This document shows, in pieces, positions 21,395 to 64,000 of a stretch of DNA of 64,000 bases. Source of the DNA: Ariolimax columbianus. Its lineage: Eukaryota > Mollusca > Gastropoda > Stylommatophora > Arionidae. Position 1 is the stretch's first letter. Each line of letters starts with the position of its first letter. The stretch is from assembly GCA_036924085.1 (NCBI GenBank), contig JAVGWX010000012.1, positions 33,166,272 to 33,230,271 on the forward strand, in the 5' to 3' direction. A program made the position numbers and the translations under genes. A model generated the notes under the pieces. The model ran no database searches. It was not told where the DNA came from and saw nothing but the letters and a program-made list of their open reading frames with translations.

Positions 21395-21715
21395 TGCGGA
21401 GGAAGACTAACGTCTGGTTAAGCACAACATGCTGATCAGAAATGTTAGCCAAGGTCAGACAAAATATACTGACCAAGACGCACACCATGACTTCCTCGCA
21501 GTCCTCCCTGGAAATTGGCTGTTATCATGGCAGCCTGGCTAACGAGTTGGGGGATCGACATGATCCCCGTAGTTGTGAGCGACATGCAGATAAAGCCAAG
21601 CATAACACAACCGCCCGGAGAACGGAATGTGAGGAAAGCTACAGAAATTGCCCCTTAATGTCTTTTTCAGGACGGACAAAAGAGTAACCACACTTATTGT
21701 GAGTATTCAACAATA
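21395..21715 (+). mobile_element. Family X repeat copy
   Basis: GCTGATCAGAAATGTTAGCC, GGCAGCCTGGCTAACGAG, GAGCGACATGCAGATAAAGC, TCTTTTTCAGGACG and TTGTGAGTATTCAACAA. Confidence 0.75.
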
Positions 21716-22109
21716 ACCACATTTTGACATGTTCTAACAAGAACACACACCGCACATACCTAGTCTTTCTTAACTAGAGAGCTCAATGTCCTCACTTCCA
21801 GAAGGAACAAGACTTTTAATTTTTTTTAAAACTTGGAATTGAAAAAGAGGCGATTAAAATATACACAAGTAATGGTTCAGCGACCTGATTGTGACAAAAA
21901 TAAAATGAAGCCCAATTTACGACAACAAGGCATTGTCAAAGCCATAGAATAAGGCTCGTCTAGGACAGAGAACAAAAGAAGACAATCAACAAATCACAAT
22001 AAAAAGTAAGATATGATGTATGACAACAATACAATATGGTTTGAATTAGAAGCCATTACCAGGAAGTTAGTGGCTAGGAAAGTTAGTCAGAACTTATGTG
22101 ATTTGTTAG
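21716..22109. other. Unassigned stretch
   Basis: No gene or repeat family recognised. Confidence 0.3.
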
Positions 22110-22215
22110 TTTTCATTTGTTCTATGTCCCTGATGAAGGCCTTGTGGTGGTAATGTGTTTCTTTTTGTTTTTGTCCTGGTGTGGTCCCTGAGCCATTATA
22201 TTTATTTTTCAATTA
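22110..22215 (+). repeat. Dispersed repeat copy 1
   Basis: CCTGATGAAGGCCTTGTGGT, TTTTTGTCCTGGTGTGGTC and CTGAGCCATTATATTTAT match 23000-23095 in order. Non-coding; class unknown, SINE-like. Confidence 0.5.
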
Positions 22216-22499
22216 CCTATTGACTCTCAGTACTCCTGCAGCCGTGACTAAATTGTTTATATACAAAATTTAAAAAAGGGTGATTTAAAATAAAAATTTA
22301 CACTCAGATCAGCAACATTCTCTCAGAGTTGATGATTCTGCTACACGTAGTGAATTAGTTTAAGGAGCGCTCCGCGATGGTGGTCTTATACATCATAAGG
22401 AATGACATGGAGACAAAGAAACATAACTCTAGCAATAAAAAATATACATTTAGGAGAACATCGGACAATAAAAGGTTGAACATAGTCCTACTAGTTTAC
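22216..22499. other. Unassigned AT-rich stretch
   Basis: Nothing recognised. Confidence 0.3.
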
Positions 22500-22855
22500 C
22501 AGTTTGGGAAACAGACGCTAGTCCAATTAGGCACAACATACTGACCAGGATGTAGTGTCACGGTCAGGTGCAATACACTGACCAAGACTACAATCTCTCT
22601 TACATGCAGTGTTCCCTAGAAGCAGTCTGTTTTCAAGGCAGCCTGGGTGACGAGATGTGGATCGATGTGATCTCTGTAGAAGTGAGTGCCACGCAGATGA
22701 AGCCAAGCATAGCACAACTGCCTGGAGGGCTACGGTCCACCGTCATCAGCATGCTTGGGATGTGAGTGAAGCTACTACAACCCATCACTTAACATGCTTT
22801 TCAGAGCGCACAAAAGAGTAAACTTACTCATTATGGGCATTAAACAACAACAACC
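22500..22855 (+). mobile_element. Family X repeat copy
   Basis: GGCAGCCTGGGTGACGAGAT, GAGTGCCACGCAGATGAAGC, CATGCTTTTCAGAGCGCAC and TTATGGGCATTAAACAAC. Confidence 0.75.
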
Positions 22856-22999
22856 TTTCAGCTCAGGCATGTCATAATTTATTTCCATTTTCTTGTTTAG
22901 GTCATCTTGTAGAGCTGTACTCTCTGGATAATGGTTGTCTAGTTGTATTGGTTGTTCGAGACTACTGTCTTTGTTTATTTTGTGATCTGTTAAGTGTTC

Positions 23000-23095
23000 T
23001 GTTAATTTTGTTGTCTCTGATGAAGGCTTTGTGTTCGTAACGTTGGTTTAGTTATTTTTGTCCTGGTGCGATAACTGAGCATTCCTATTTATGTT
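23000..23095 (+). repeat. Dispersed repeat copy 2
   Basis: TCTGATGAAGGCTTTGTGTT, GTAACGTTGGTT, TTTTTGTCCTGGTGCG and CTGAGCATTCCTATTTAT; pairs with 22110-22215. Confidence 0.5.
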
Positions 23096-23169
23096 TTTAT
23101 CAAGTGGAGCCCCACTCATGAGACTTAGCTGAACGGTCCAAAGTATCTTATTTCCCCTGCATAAATTGT

Positions 23170-23465
23170 ATGTTCCTGTCGTGGTCTTCAGACTCCGCAC
23201 AGGCCACAACAGACTTAGGTACCATCTATTCAATAAACTGAGGATAGGTGGCACTGACGAATGCACCTGTGGTAGAGGGAAAATGACAGCTGAACATCTG
23301 CTGCAAAATTGTCCGACATACGAGGACCAGAGAAAGCATATGTGGCCATCACCAGTGCTAACACTAGATAAGCTCTATGGCAGTGTCGACAGCCTCAGGA
23401 TGACAGCTGCTTTCTTTGAACAAATTCAAGTTGACGTCTGACAGCGTACGAAGAAGAAGAAGTAT
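23170..23465 (+). mobile_element. LINE-A 3' end
   Basis: VVFRLRTGHNRLRYHLFNKL, CTCGRGKMTAEHLLQNCP, DSLRMTAAFFEQIQVDV and stop, followed by CGTACGAAGAAGAAGAAG. The Cys-x-Cys...His...Cys knuckle is intact in this fragment. Confidence 0.93.
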
Positions 23466-23544
23466 GTTCCAATTCTGCATTTAATGTTTTAGCTTCACAA
23501 GGGTATAACATCTATGAGCAGTGGGTGACTGAGCTGTTTGGGAC

Positions 23545-24875
23545 CTGTGTCCAGTATAATATTAGAAAGATAGATAAAGAAAGGGACCTAGGGGTTATAA
23601 TAGATCATACACGTAAGGTGAGTGAGCAGGTTCAGGTAGCAGTTGAAAAGGCAAATGCAATGTTAGGTATAATAAAAAGAAATTTTGTTTTCTTTTTTAA
23701 ACTTAGGAGCAAGGAAGTGATAGTCTGAGCATTAGTTAGACCTAGATTGGAGTACTGTCTGCAGTCCTTATCATAGAGGGGATATAAACATACTGAAAAG
23801 GATACAAAAAAGAGCGACAAAGCTGATAGTGGGATTCTAGAATTGCAGTTATGAGGAAAGACTCAGAGAAACAGGCCTACAGTGTCTAGAAGAGAGAAGA
23901 ATTCGAGGTGACTTAATAGAGGTTTATAACCTTTAGCGCACTCTGGTCTAGACCAGCTCGACCTACAAAATCGTAATTTTAACAAAATAATTTTTTTTCT
24001 GCACGGAGCCATAGCCATTTTTAAAATGCTGAATACGTCATCCATCTATACACAATATTTTGCTGGTAAAAGTATTGTATGTTAGATTACAAATGGATTT
24101 TGAACAATTTTTATTCTTATACGCCGTTTGGAGCAAACCGACTTTTTGCGAAATGTGAAGTAGGTTGTTCGGACAGATCTTTATCGAGTAGATCTGTTTA
24201 TTTTGTTTGTTTAGATGAAAGAACTACGTTTGAATTGGAAACTAACAGTTGTGTCGATATTGTAAACACAGTATCGATACGTTGTTGTGATTTCCATGGA
24301 TTTCTATCGAAGTGACTAGGCCTAGCGGTCGAGTCCAAATTTTTTTCAGGTTTTCCATAAATTTATAAATTTTCAACTTCCATCTTTTTGTATCTCAAAA
24401 ACTAACAAAAACAATAACACACACAAGTTCTTTATTCAATTGTGTCTCTACATACAAGAAAATCATATTTATTGACAAACAAACAGAAAAGTTCCAAATT
24501 TTGAAAGTTGACTATGATCAATTTTCGTTAAAAATTATGTAGCATGCTAAATGATAAGATGATCAGAGGAACGTATAAATTAGACTATAACAAGTTTTCC
24601 AAAATACAACCACCTACAAGAACAAGAGGGCATAGCTACAAATTAACTAAAGAGAGGTCCAGATTAGATATTAGGAAATAGTTTTTTTAGTCAGAGAGTG
24701 GTGAATGCTTGGAATGCATTGTCACAGGAAGTAGTGGAGGCAGGGACAATTAATGCATTTAAGAATAGATTGGATGCGCATAGCTTTTACGGCAAGGAAA
24801 TGTAAATGAAACTGGTTGTATACAGACTCTGTAAAGTCTTCTAAGCCAGTATAAAGACGTTAAGTTAAGTTAAAT
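23545..24875 (+). mobile_element. LINE-D 3' end interrupted by a DNA transposon
   Basis: Left part: NIRKIDKERDLGVIIDHTRK and VAVEKANAMLGIIKRN. Right part from 24558: KMIRGTYKLDYNKFSKIQPP (with one indel), KERSRLDIRK, SQRVVNAWNAL and the GTATACAGACTCTG...GTTAAGTTAAGTTAAATTAA end. Removing 23930-24553 restores continuity with the copy at 17.6-18.3 kb. Confidence 0.9.
23930..24553. mobile_element. piggyBac-like MITE (624 bp) in LINE-D
   Basis: Imperfect inverted ends CCTTTAGCGCAC and (complemented) CATTTAGCATGC. Flanked by ATAA on both sides (23926-23929, 24554-24557) at a point where the other LINE-D copy is continuous. No convincing transposase. An internal stretch (24310-24505) is shared with 51480-51690. 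The superfamily call rests on end sequence and a TTAA-like target, so it is tentative. Confidence 0.6.
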
Positions 24876-24879
24876 TAAC

Positions 24880-25104
24880 AAAAGAAGTTGGGGTTCAAAA
24901 CCTAAGTAAGGTCTAGGTTTTTTTTTATTGTGTGGTGAAATAAAAATCTTGTCTACACACATCATGGTGATAGCTGGGACAAGATACCTTTATTTCTCAG
25001 TGTTATAAAGCATTCAGGTTGACTCCAGCAAAGTGCACTATGAGAATAGCTACAAATAGTTTAATACTACTAGCTTGTCTGTTATTGTAATCTGAACGAG
25101 AGCG
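24880..25104. other. Unassigned stretch
   Basis: Nothing recognised. Confidence 0.3.
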
Positions 25105-25200
25105 AAGAATAGCATGACTGCAACCTGCCTGGCATGTCATAAGAGGTGACTAAGGAGGGTTAGATAAGAGGTCAACTATTTCATCATGTAGAAACTTTAA
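25105..25200 (+). mobile_element. SINE-C core fragment
   Basis: CTGCCTGGCATGTCATAAGA then GGTGACTAAGGAGGGTTAG and TGTAGAAACTTTAAGCTGAA, the same order as the minus-strand copy at 60.1-60.3 kb. Confidence 0.65.
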
Positions 25201-25216
25201 GCTGAAAAAACAATCT

Positions 25217-25234
25217 CCCCCCCCCCCCCCCCCC
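25217..25234. repeat. Poly-C tract
   Basis: 18 consecutive C followed by A-rich sequence. Confidence 0.9.
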
Positions 25235-25636
25235 AAAAAAAAAGTAAAAGAAAGAAAAATGTCTTTACACTTAATAGTAGAAGAGAAGCAACTTAGACAA
25301 AGACCAAAACAAAAAAACTACAAAGAATGAAATGTCGCACGACAGGGAAAAGTGATAAAGTTTGTGTGTGTGTGTGTGTTAGAAAGACTGTGGGTGTTGA
25401 AGTGGTTCGTAACATGGCTCATAACCTAAATGTGCATTATGTTTGGATTCCAGAAGGTGTGCCTCTTTAGAAAGTAAACCCATTTTAAAATATGTGCTAA
25501 AGTTGGATGCACTTGGCCATGAGGCACAAAGTACAGTATAAGAAAAAGCAAAGTGACAATAAATTGTTTGTTGTATATCTGTGATAAAGGCAAAGAAGAA
25601 GTGAAGAAGATAAAGAAAGAGAATATCCAAGTGCCA
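25235..25636. other. Unassigned stretch
   Basis: (TG)n at 25362-25378. 25637-25663 reads, complemented, CAGAAGTTCCCAAACCGGTG, which resembles one end of a hAT element, but I find no partner end. Confidence 0.3.
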
Positions 25637-25689
25637 AGGCACACCGGTTTGGGAACTTCTGTTCTAAAGTTAAAGATAATCCTATTGCA

Positions 25690-25905
25690 GACATTGCTGT
25701 CAGGGGCAAAGTGTTAGAGGCTTTACTAGACCTCAGCTTGTTATGAGGTGGTGTGGGGCTGCCAGTTTTCTTCCTCCTTGTTACCTTTCCTTATCTAACA
25801 GTTAGCAATTTACAGCTGGGTCGACTGGAGAGTTTCAATGACAGGGATTGAACCCAGTCCATTTGTTGTGAGAAGCAAACACTCTACCACACTATTCATA
25901 CCCCT
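25690..25905 (-). mobile_element. SINE-D copy with tRNA-like head
   Basis: The minus strand starts ATAGTGTGGTAGAGTGTTTG (A box), then GACTGGGTTCAATCCCTGTC (B box), and ends with a GCCTCTAACACTTTGCCCCT-type tail like that at 40600-40640. Confidence 0.65.
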
Positions 25906-26412
25906 AATTACATTAAGTAATACATAAAACATTCGCAATCATCACCATGTGCCATGCAGATTGGGGTAGGTGATCATTGCTCTCTACAGTCTCTTGTCCT
26001 TTCTTCTTGAATAATTTGGCAATGAATGATGACGCAGTTCCCAGCATCTCATGATGATTTTCAGGACAGCTACAAACTCTCTCCACTTCACTAGGTCTGA
26101 CACAATTCTTTGTAGTGTATCTCGTCTCTGCTTCTTTTTCTTGGAATATTTGCAGACATCTGACAAAACAGCTAGAGACCACCATGTCTGCTGGTGAATT
26201 CCAGGACAGCTACAAACTCCCTTCACTTCACTCTGTCTGCAGCCATTCTTCATAAGCTACCCCAGCTCTGGTTCACAATTTCAAGTTCATTACTTATGCA
26301 ACGACTTTTGTCACTCGTGCTGCTATTTACAATAAGTAACACAAATAACATTTTCTATTAAGAGTTATAAAGAAACATCACATTTGCTAAACGGAGATTC
26401 AAGATGACACTA
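25906..26412 (-). other. Probable 3' UTR / downstream flank of the ORP gene
   Basis: About 500 bp beyond the stop with no recognised repeat. The minus strand lacks an obvious AATAAA, so I cannot place the transcript end. Short open frames here have no family resemblance I recognise. Confidence 0.35.
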
Positions 26413-59773
<33,361 letters not shown>

Positions 59774-59834
59774 CTGGAATGAAGGAGATCACAGTAGTTA
59801 GAAACCATGCCCCAAATATGACATAAGGAATGCA

Positions 59835-59990
59835 AGATTGAAAAACCTTATTTTTCTAGGGATTGCAAAGAACAATTGCAGAATTAAAAAACCTTTTTTT
59901 TTCTCCGGATTGAAAAGAACAATTATTGAACAAAAATTGTTTTTTCTCTAGGGATTGGAAAGAACAATTTCTGAATAAAAAAATAAAACA
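59835..59990. repeat. Degenerate ~50-bp tandem, 3 copies
   Basis: CTAGGGATTGCAAAGAACAA, CTCCGGATTGAAAAGAACAA, CTAGGGATTGGAAAGAACAA with T- and A-rich spacers. Confidence 0.8.
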
Positions 59991-60062
59991 ACAGAAAGAT
60001 AATTTTTCTGAAATCTGAAGACAACTAATTCATTGGTCAAATAGGCCTACCTCAGGAATACT

Positions 60063-60300
60063 AGATCTAATCAAATCAATCAATTAATCAATCAATGAAA
60101 ACCGTTTCAGCTCCAAATGTAGCATATGTCTTCAACAAATACATGTCATTTAATCAAATGTTGACATATCCATATGTGTTGAAGTTAATGTTTTTGGCTT
60201 TAAAGTTTCTACAGGATGTGGTAGTCAGACCTATGCCCTGACCTTCTTAGTCACCTCTTACAACATGCCTAGCAGGTTACGGTATAACTATTTTTGCTAA
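60063..60300 (-). mobile_element. SINE-C copy with (TGAT)n tail
   Basis: The minus strand contains CTAGGCATGTTGTAAGAGGT, GACTAAGAAGGTCAGGGCAT, CCTGTAGAAACTTTAAAGCC, GAAGACATATGCTACATTTG and the tail TTGATTAATTGATTGATT. Confidence 0.75.
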
Positions 60301-60467
60301 TCTTTTGGACCAAGTGAACATTTAGGCGAATACTAGAAATACAGCAGATACAGGAAAAATAACATGAACTTCAGAGATAGGGATCATCCATAGTCTGATA
60401 CAGCAGAAGCTTAGACTAGAACTCATTGCCAAGAAGAGATCAAGTAATAATATTCAGATTGCAAACC

Positions 60468-60819
60468 GGGATCAAGATGCTGAGCAGCGCAAGAGCTGCA
60501 GTGGTCAGCGACCCATAGCTGACTGCTACCGTCAGGGCCAGCGAACCAGAGCTGCCAAGACCCTTCTACACCTCCACGCGGTGATCCTGGATAACAGGCT
60601 GCATCAGGGCAGACTGGCTAAGGAGAAGAGATCGAAGAGGGACTGCTAACCCGGTACTCAAAAAATGCTTGCTGAAGTCGGATGTGTTGGACCAAAAAGT
60701 GCAAATATCGCAGCCAAGCTGTAAACTACAACACAATGCATTCCGTTCTCTGGACTACATTCTGCTACTTAAGCCCTTTCAAGGTTTGGTAGTGTGAGAT
60801 TGAGAACGAATGAAGAATA
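60468..60819 (+). mobile_element. SINE-A full copy with 12-bp target duplication
   Basis: GGGATCAAGATGCTGAGCAG to AGATTGAGAACGAATGAAGA. Perfect flank AGATTGCAAACC (60456-60467, 60820-60831). Confidence 0.96.
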
Positions 60820-60831
60820 AGATTGCAAACC

Positions 60832-60999
60832 AACCACTGCAGACTGAAATATTATCTGTTCAAGAAATCACAAATTGAACATGTGCCCATATGTGGAAAT
60901 GGAGAAGAGAAGAGTAGAGAGAGAGAAGATGAAAGACACAAAGAAACAGTAGAACATGTACTTCAAATTTGTCAGCTCATTTAAAGGAGCAGAGTGACA
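60832..60999. other. Unassigned stretch
   Basis: Nothing recognised. Confidence 0.3.
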
Positions 61000-61378
61000 G
61001 CAGGGGGTCACTACAGATAATAGGTAAAAGCGCTTGCCTCTCAAAAAATGAAAGGCATGAAATGGTCGGGTTTCGAGTCCCCCAAGTTTCAAACGGCCTC
61101 TGGTCTAAGGAAGGTGAGATCAGAGTCTAGTCATATTGGAGATTAGCAAAAAAAAACTCAGATTCCTAGGCAGCTTAAAATCGATGAGTAGACTGTTAAC
61201 TGCTTTCTTGACAAAAATTGTAAAAACTGATTCAATTCCTACCCAATGCACAATCTACCTTCCCAAAGGCCTAGTAAGCCGCTGGAAGTAAACATTGCTA
61301 AATAAAGAACGCACTACAGATAGCCTTCGGCTACCTGGCAGCAGGTATAACCCGTCTGTTTGAATACCAGGATTCCAG
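61000..61378 (+). mobile_element. Degenerate tRNA-like SINE (SINE-G related)
   Basis: ATAGGTAAAAGCGCTTGCCT and GGTCGGGTTTCGAGTCCCCC form a tRNA-like box pair. The end GGCTACCTGGCAGCAGGTAT and TGTTTGAATACCAGGATTCC parallels SINE-G at 52.8 kb. Confidence 0.6.
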
Positions 61379-61644
61379 GTGACAGCATGGATCTCAATCT
61401 CTAACACACGCAATAAAAAAAACTATGTCAATGAGTGAAGACAAAGACTGATGACCTGATGTTTGACGGGACATAGATGTGGTTATTTGAGAGTTGCATA
61501 CTTCCCATGCTTCTCTATGGTGAGGAGTTTTGGAGTGTAACAGACAAAAAATGTATAAAATTGTAATCTTTCCAAAAACCTTTATAGAATTTTCTGGCCA
61601 AACACCATAACCAACCAAGAACTGCTTGCTAGGGACAACTTACA
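61379..61644 (+). mobile_element. Possible LINE thumb scrap
   Basis: LPMLLYGEEFWSVTDKKCIK on the plus strand resembles the LLYGxExW motif after the RT palm. Too short for certainty. Confidence 0.35.
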
Positions 61645-62442
61645 AGACATGTTTAGTTCAGTTCAGTTCATCCCGTAACCCATCAGGTCGTTGGGGCACA
61701 CATGAAGACATGAAAAACCCACGCCAGCTCTCTCTGTCTGTCGCCGCCTGACGTATCTCACCGGGCAGAAGGCCTGACCACTCAGTGATGTTGTCCACCC
61801 ATCTCTTCCTTGGACGTCCTCGCCCTCTCTGACCGGTACGGATCGAAAGAGTATCGAGTTGGGAATTCCGTTTGACCTCACGACGTGCCCGCACCAGGCC
61901 ATCTTTCGTCTTTTGATAGTTGTGAACAGATCTCCAAAAGGACCAATAGCGTCTTCAACTCTCTGATGGATGTCTACGTTCGTGACACGATCTTTATATG
62001 TAACATTTAGGAGTTTTCTATAGCACCGCATTTCCATTGCACGTATTCTGCCCTGGATATCTGCTGTAATGGTCCAGATCTCGCAGGCATACAGAAATAT
62101 TGACAGCACCAAAGAGCGCAGTAGTCTGACTTTTATGCCGAGGGCGAGGCGCTTGTCTCGCCAAATAGGTTGCAGCCTAGTCAGCGCCGCTGTTGTTTGT
62201 GCTATTCTTGCAATTACCTCTAGCTTCGAACCCTCTTCGCTGATCAACGATCCAAGATATTTGAAATTTTTCACCACCTCAAGTACCTGCTCATTTGCCT
62301 CTATGACAGATTGAAACCCTGCAACGTTATTGGTCATGAGCTTTGTTTTATCAGACATGTATGCCATATTAATCGGCAGATGCTGGAATTTGGTCGGCCA
62401 TGTTCTTAGAAGTGAGCCGGACACCATCACCAGAACAGCCAC
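61645..62442 (-). mobile_element. LINE-R RT C-terminus
   Basis: DKTKLMTNNVAGFQSVIEAN, VKNFKYLGSLISEEGSKLEV, ALGIKVRLLRSLVLSIFLYA, CEIWTITADIQGRIRAMEMR, CYRKLLNVTYKDRVTN, then after one frameshift RGRPRKRWVDNITEWSGL, DRESWR, PDGLRDELN. Ends in GAACTGAACTGAAC. It lacks the palm; 259 open residues, better preserved than its sister at 45.6 kb. Confidence 0.93.
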
Positions 62443-62612
62443 ATACAGACCTCAGAAGGAAGATGAAAGAGAGGTCAACCTAAGAAAACTTGCAAAGAAC
62501 CGTTGAAGCCTAAATAGAGATCATGAATTAGAACTGCAGCAGTTCTAATGGATGGCTTCAGACCAGGTGAAGTGGAGTGAATTTGTTGCTGCCTTTAAAT
62601 TTGATCAGGCAT
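62443..62612 (+). mobile_element. LINE ORF2 tail remnant
   Basis: TTYRPQKEDERERST, EIMN and, frame-shifted, SDQVKWSEFVAAFKFDQA; the parallel of 9470-9660. Confidence 0.5.
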
Positions 62613-62713
62613 GATGGTGACTGACCAAGGATCTTAGAAGATTAATAAGTGAAGCCAGACCGACAATCTGATGATTGAGGGAAATAGATTTAGTTATTTG
62701 AGATTGAACCAAG

Positions 62714-63027
62714 GGATCAAGATGCTGAGCAGTGCTTCAGTTGTAGCGTTCAGAGACCCAAAGCTGACTGCTAGCGTCAAGGCCAGCGACCCAGAGCTGC
62801 CAAGACCCTTCTCCACCTCCATGTGGATAACAGACTGTAACAGGGCAGACTAGCTAAGGGGAAAAGATCAAAGAGGGAAAGCTAACCCGGTACCCCAAAA
62901 TGCCAAATATCGCAGTCAAGCTGTAAACTACGACAACGCATTCTGTTTTCGTGACAACATCCTGCTACTTGCCAACCCCTTATCAGAGCTTGGTAGCAGG
63001 AAGTTTGAGAATGAAAGACAAAGAAGA
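62714..63027 (+). mobile_element. SINE-A copy, internally shortened
   Basis: GGATCAAGATGCTGAGCAGT to AAGACAAAGAAGAAGA. Flanks AGATTGAACCAAG (62701-62713) and AGATTGAACTAAG (63028-63040), one mismatch. Lacks the GAAGTCGGATGTGTTGG block. Confidence 0.93.
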
Positions 63028-63164
63028 AGATTGAACTAAGAAGAAACAGACATTAGAAACACTACATTGGACTGTTGCACAATATGCACCTTGGCCTTCC
63101 CACCTTACAACAAATGTTACTTCGGCAGTAATTGCTATTTAAGACTACATATATCTTACACATT

Positions 63165-63362
63165 GTAACTTTCCAAGCATGTCATAGAAGGTGACTAAAG
63201 AGGGTTATGTGTGGGGCTAAGCTAAAACCATTGCTATTAATACAGCTACGGCAAATGCTCAGATGTCAATTTCTTGAAATGGAGTCAAAGATAGTTGTGG
63301 CCCCATGCTTCACTTGGAGCGATAAAGTAAATTTAATTGGAAAACAAAATTCAATCAATCAA
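63165..63362 (+). mobile_element. SINE-C copy
   Basis: CCAAGCATGTCATAGAAGGT, GACTAAAGAGGG and an (AATC)n end at 63350-63362. Confidence 0.6.
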
Positions 63363-63549
63363 TCGAAGGCATCAAGGAAGGAATTAACTACCTCCCCTCC
63401 CCAAAAGCTAGTATAAGGTAAATTCATCCCTGAGAGCAGTTGTCTGCCATGGGCCAAGCTTCATTGGTTCTTTTCATGTTGTCAGACAATAGTAATTGTG
63501 CTTGTAGCGAAAAATATGCTTAATCCTATTACAAACTTAAACTAGTAAG

Positions 63550-64000
63550 ACCTATGAAGTATGAGACTAAAGATAGGCCTAAAACAGGGAGCTATAGAGG
63601 AAGAAGTCAAAGGGTAGAGTTCGAGTCAGTGAGGTGTGAAATCAGTAGTGGAAAAGAAAATATAAAAATGATAAAGCAACAGCAGACATTGGAAAATCCA
63701 CAAAATAACAAACTAAAATGTTTTTATGCAAATGTGAGAAGCATAGTAAATGAAAGAGAAGGAATTGAAACTATATGTAAGGAGAAGAAAATCAGATATA
63801 ATAGGATTAACAGAATCATGAACATATGAGGACATTGCAGATAGTGAACTTCAAATAGAGGGATATACACTGTTAAGGAAGGATAGGGTAGTTGGAGACA
63901 AAGCTAGGGAGGTGGCGTTTTAATATTCTGTGCGAATTCAGTAAACATAACTATACAAGATGATCTATCATTTGGCAAAATAAATGAAAGTGTATGGGGG
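63550..64000 (+). mobile_element. LINE-D-like 5' region and endonuclease start, cut by window edge
   Basis: LKCFYANVRSIVNEREGIET opens an AP-endonuclease domain (the N-V-R-S-I motif of CR1/L2-type LINEs). After a frameshift DSELQIEGYTLLRKDRVVGD continues it. A basic linker (RPKTGSYRGRSQR) precedes. It may be the 5' half of the family whose 3' ends lie at 17.6 and 23.5 kb. Already frame-broken. Confidence 0.75.

Noticed and set aside
24079..24315. 78-codon frame in the MITE as a transposase
   Set aside because: No recognisable catalytic motif, and the element is only 624 bp.
25637..25663. Complete hAT element between 25.38 and 25.66 kb
   Set aside because: Only one terminus-like sequence; no inverted partner and no 8-bp duplication.

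Overview
This is eukaryotic DNA, most likely from an invertebrate animal. The evidence is GT/AG introns of 0.4-5 kb, a multi-exon housekeeping gene, very dense non-LTR retrotransposon and SINE debris, mariner/hAT/piggyBac relics and many minisatellites. The recurrent RNase H LINE 3' end (residues AEHLLQNCP) reminds me of mollusc genomes, especially sacoglossan sea slugs. That placement is recollection, not something I could test. I see no prokaryotic operons, rRNA, CRISPR array or intact tRNA gene.

The one convincing host gene lies on the minus strand from 59773 down to 26413. Eleven spliced exons encode the C-terminal 416 residues of an oxysterol-binding-protein-related protein of the ORP3/6/7 subfamily. 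All junction phases fit. The sterol/PI4P-transfer (ORD) core and the true C-terminus are present. The N-terminal PH/FFAT part must lie beyond the right edge. Its ten introns (about 31 kb) are filled with minisatellites and nested transposons.

Left part (1-26.4 kb, downstream of the gene): LINE and SINE fragments and tandem arrays. These include a 20-bp array at 1.67-2.14 kb, a SINE-derived 82/43-bp satellite at 3.96-5.13 kb, a 51-bp array at 7.2-7.7 kb, a 42-bp array at 8.0-8.8 kb, a 472-residue reverse transcriptase ORF at 9.65-11.06 kb, and a Tc1/mariner-like MITE carrying a hAT MITE at 16.2-17.1 kb. Middle (26.4-59.8 kb): the ORP gene and its introns, with a three-layer nest at 27.9-30.5 kb, three adjoining 27-bp arrays at 32.5-34.0 kb, two dead mariners at 43.7-45.2 and 49.5-50.8 kb, and a piggyBac relic in a minisatellite at 53.6-54.7 kb. 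Right (59.8-64 kb): SINEs, a reverse-transcriptase remnant and the start of a CR1/L2-like endonuclease, in upstream intron or intergenic DNA.

Working family names used below. LINE-A: RNase H-bearing, I/Nimb-like, 3' end ACGAAGAAGAAG. LINE-B: RT with a C-terminal CxxCGRDC zinc finger. LINE-C: a second RNase H type. LINE-D: CR1/L2-like, 3' end GTTAAGTTAA. LINE-R: RT ending in GAACTGAACTGAA. SINE-A: about 350 bp, starts GGGATCAAGATGCTGAGC, ends (GAA)n. SINE-B: tRNA-derived, poly-A tail. SINE-C: carries a core like CATGTCATAAGAGGTGACTA. SINE-D, F and G: other tRNA-like heads. Family X: about 350-bp repeat ending near TTATGGGCATTAAA. Clade names are judgments by eye.
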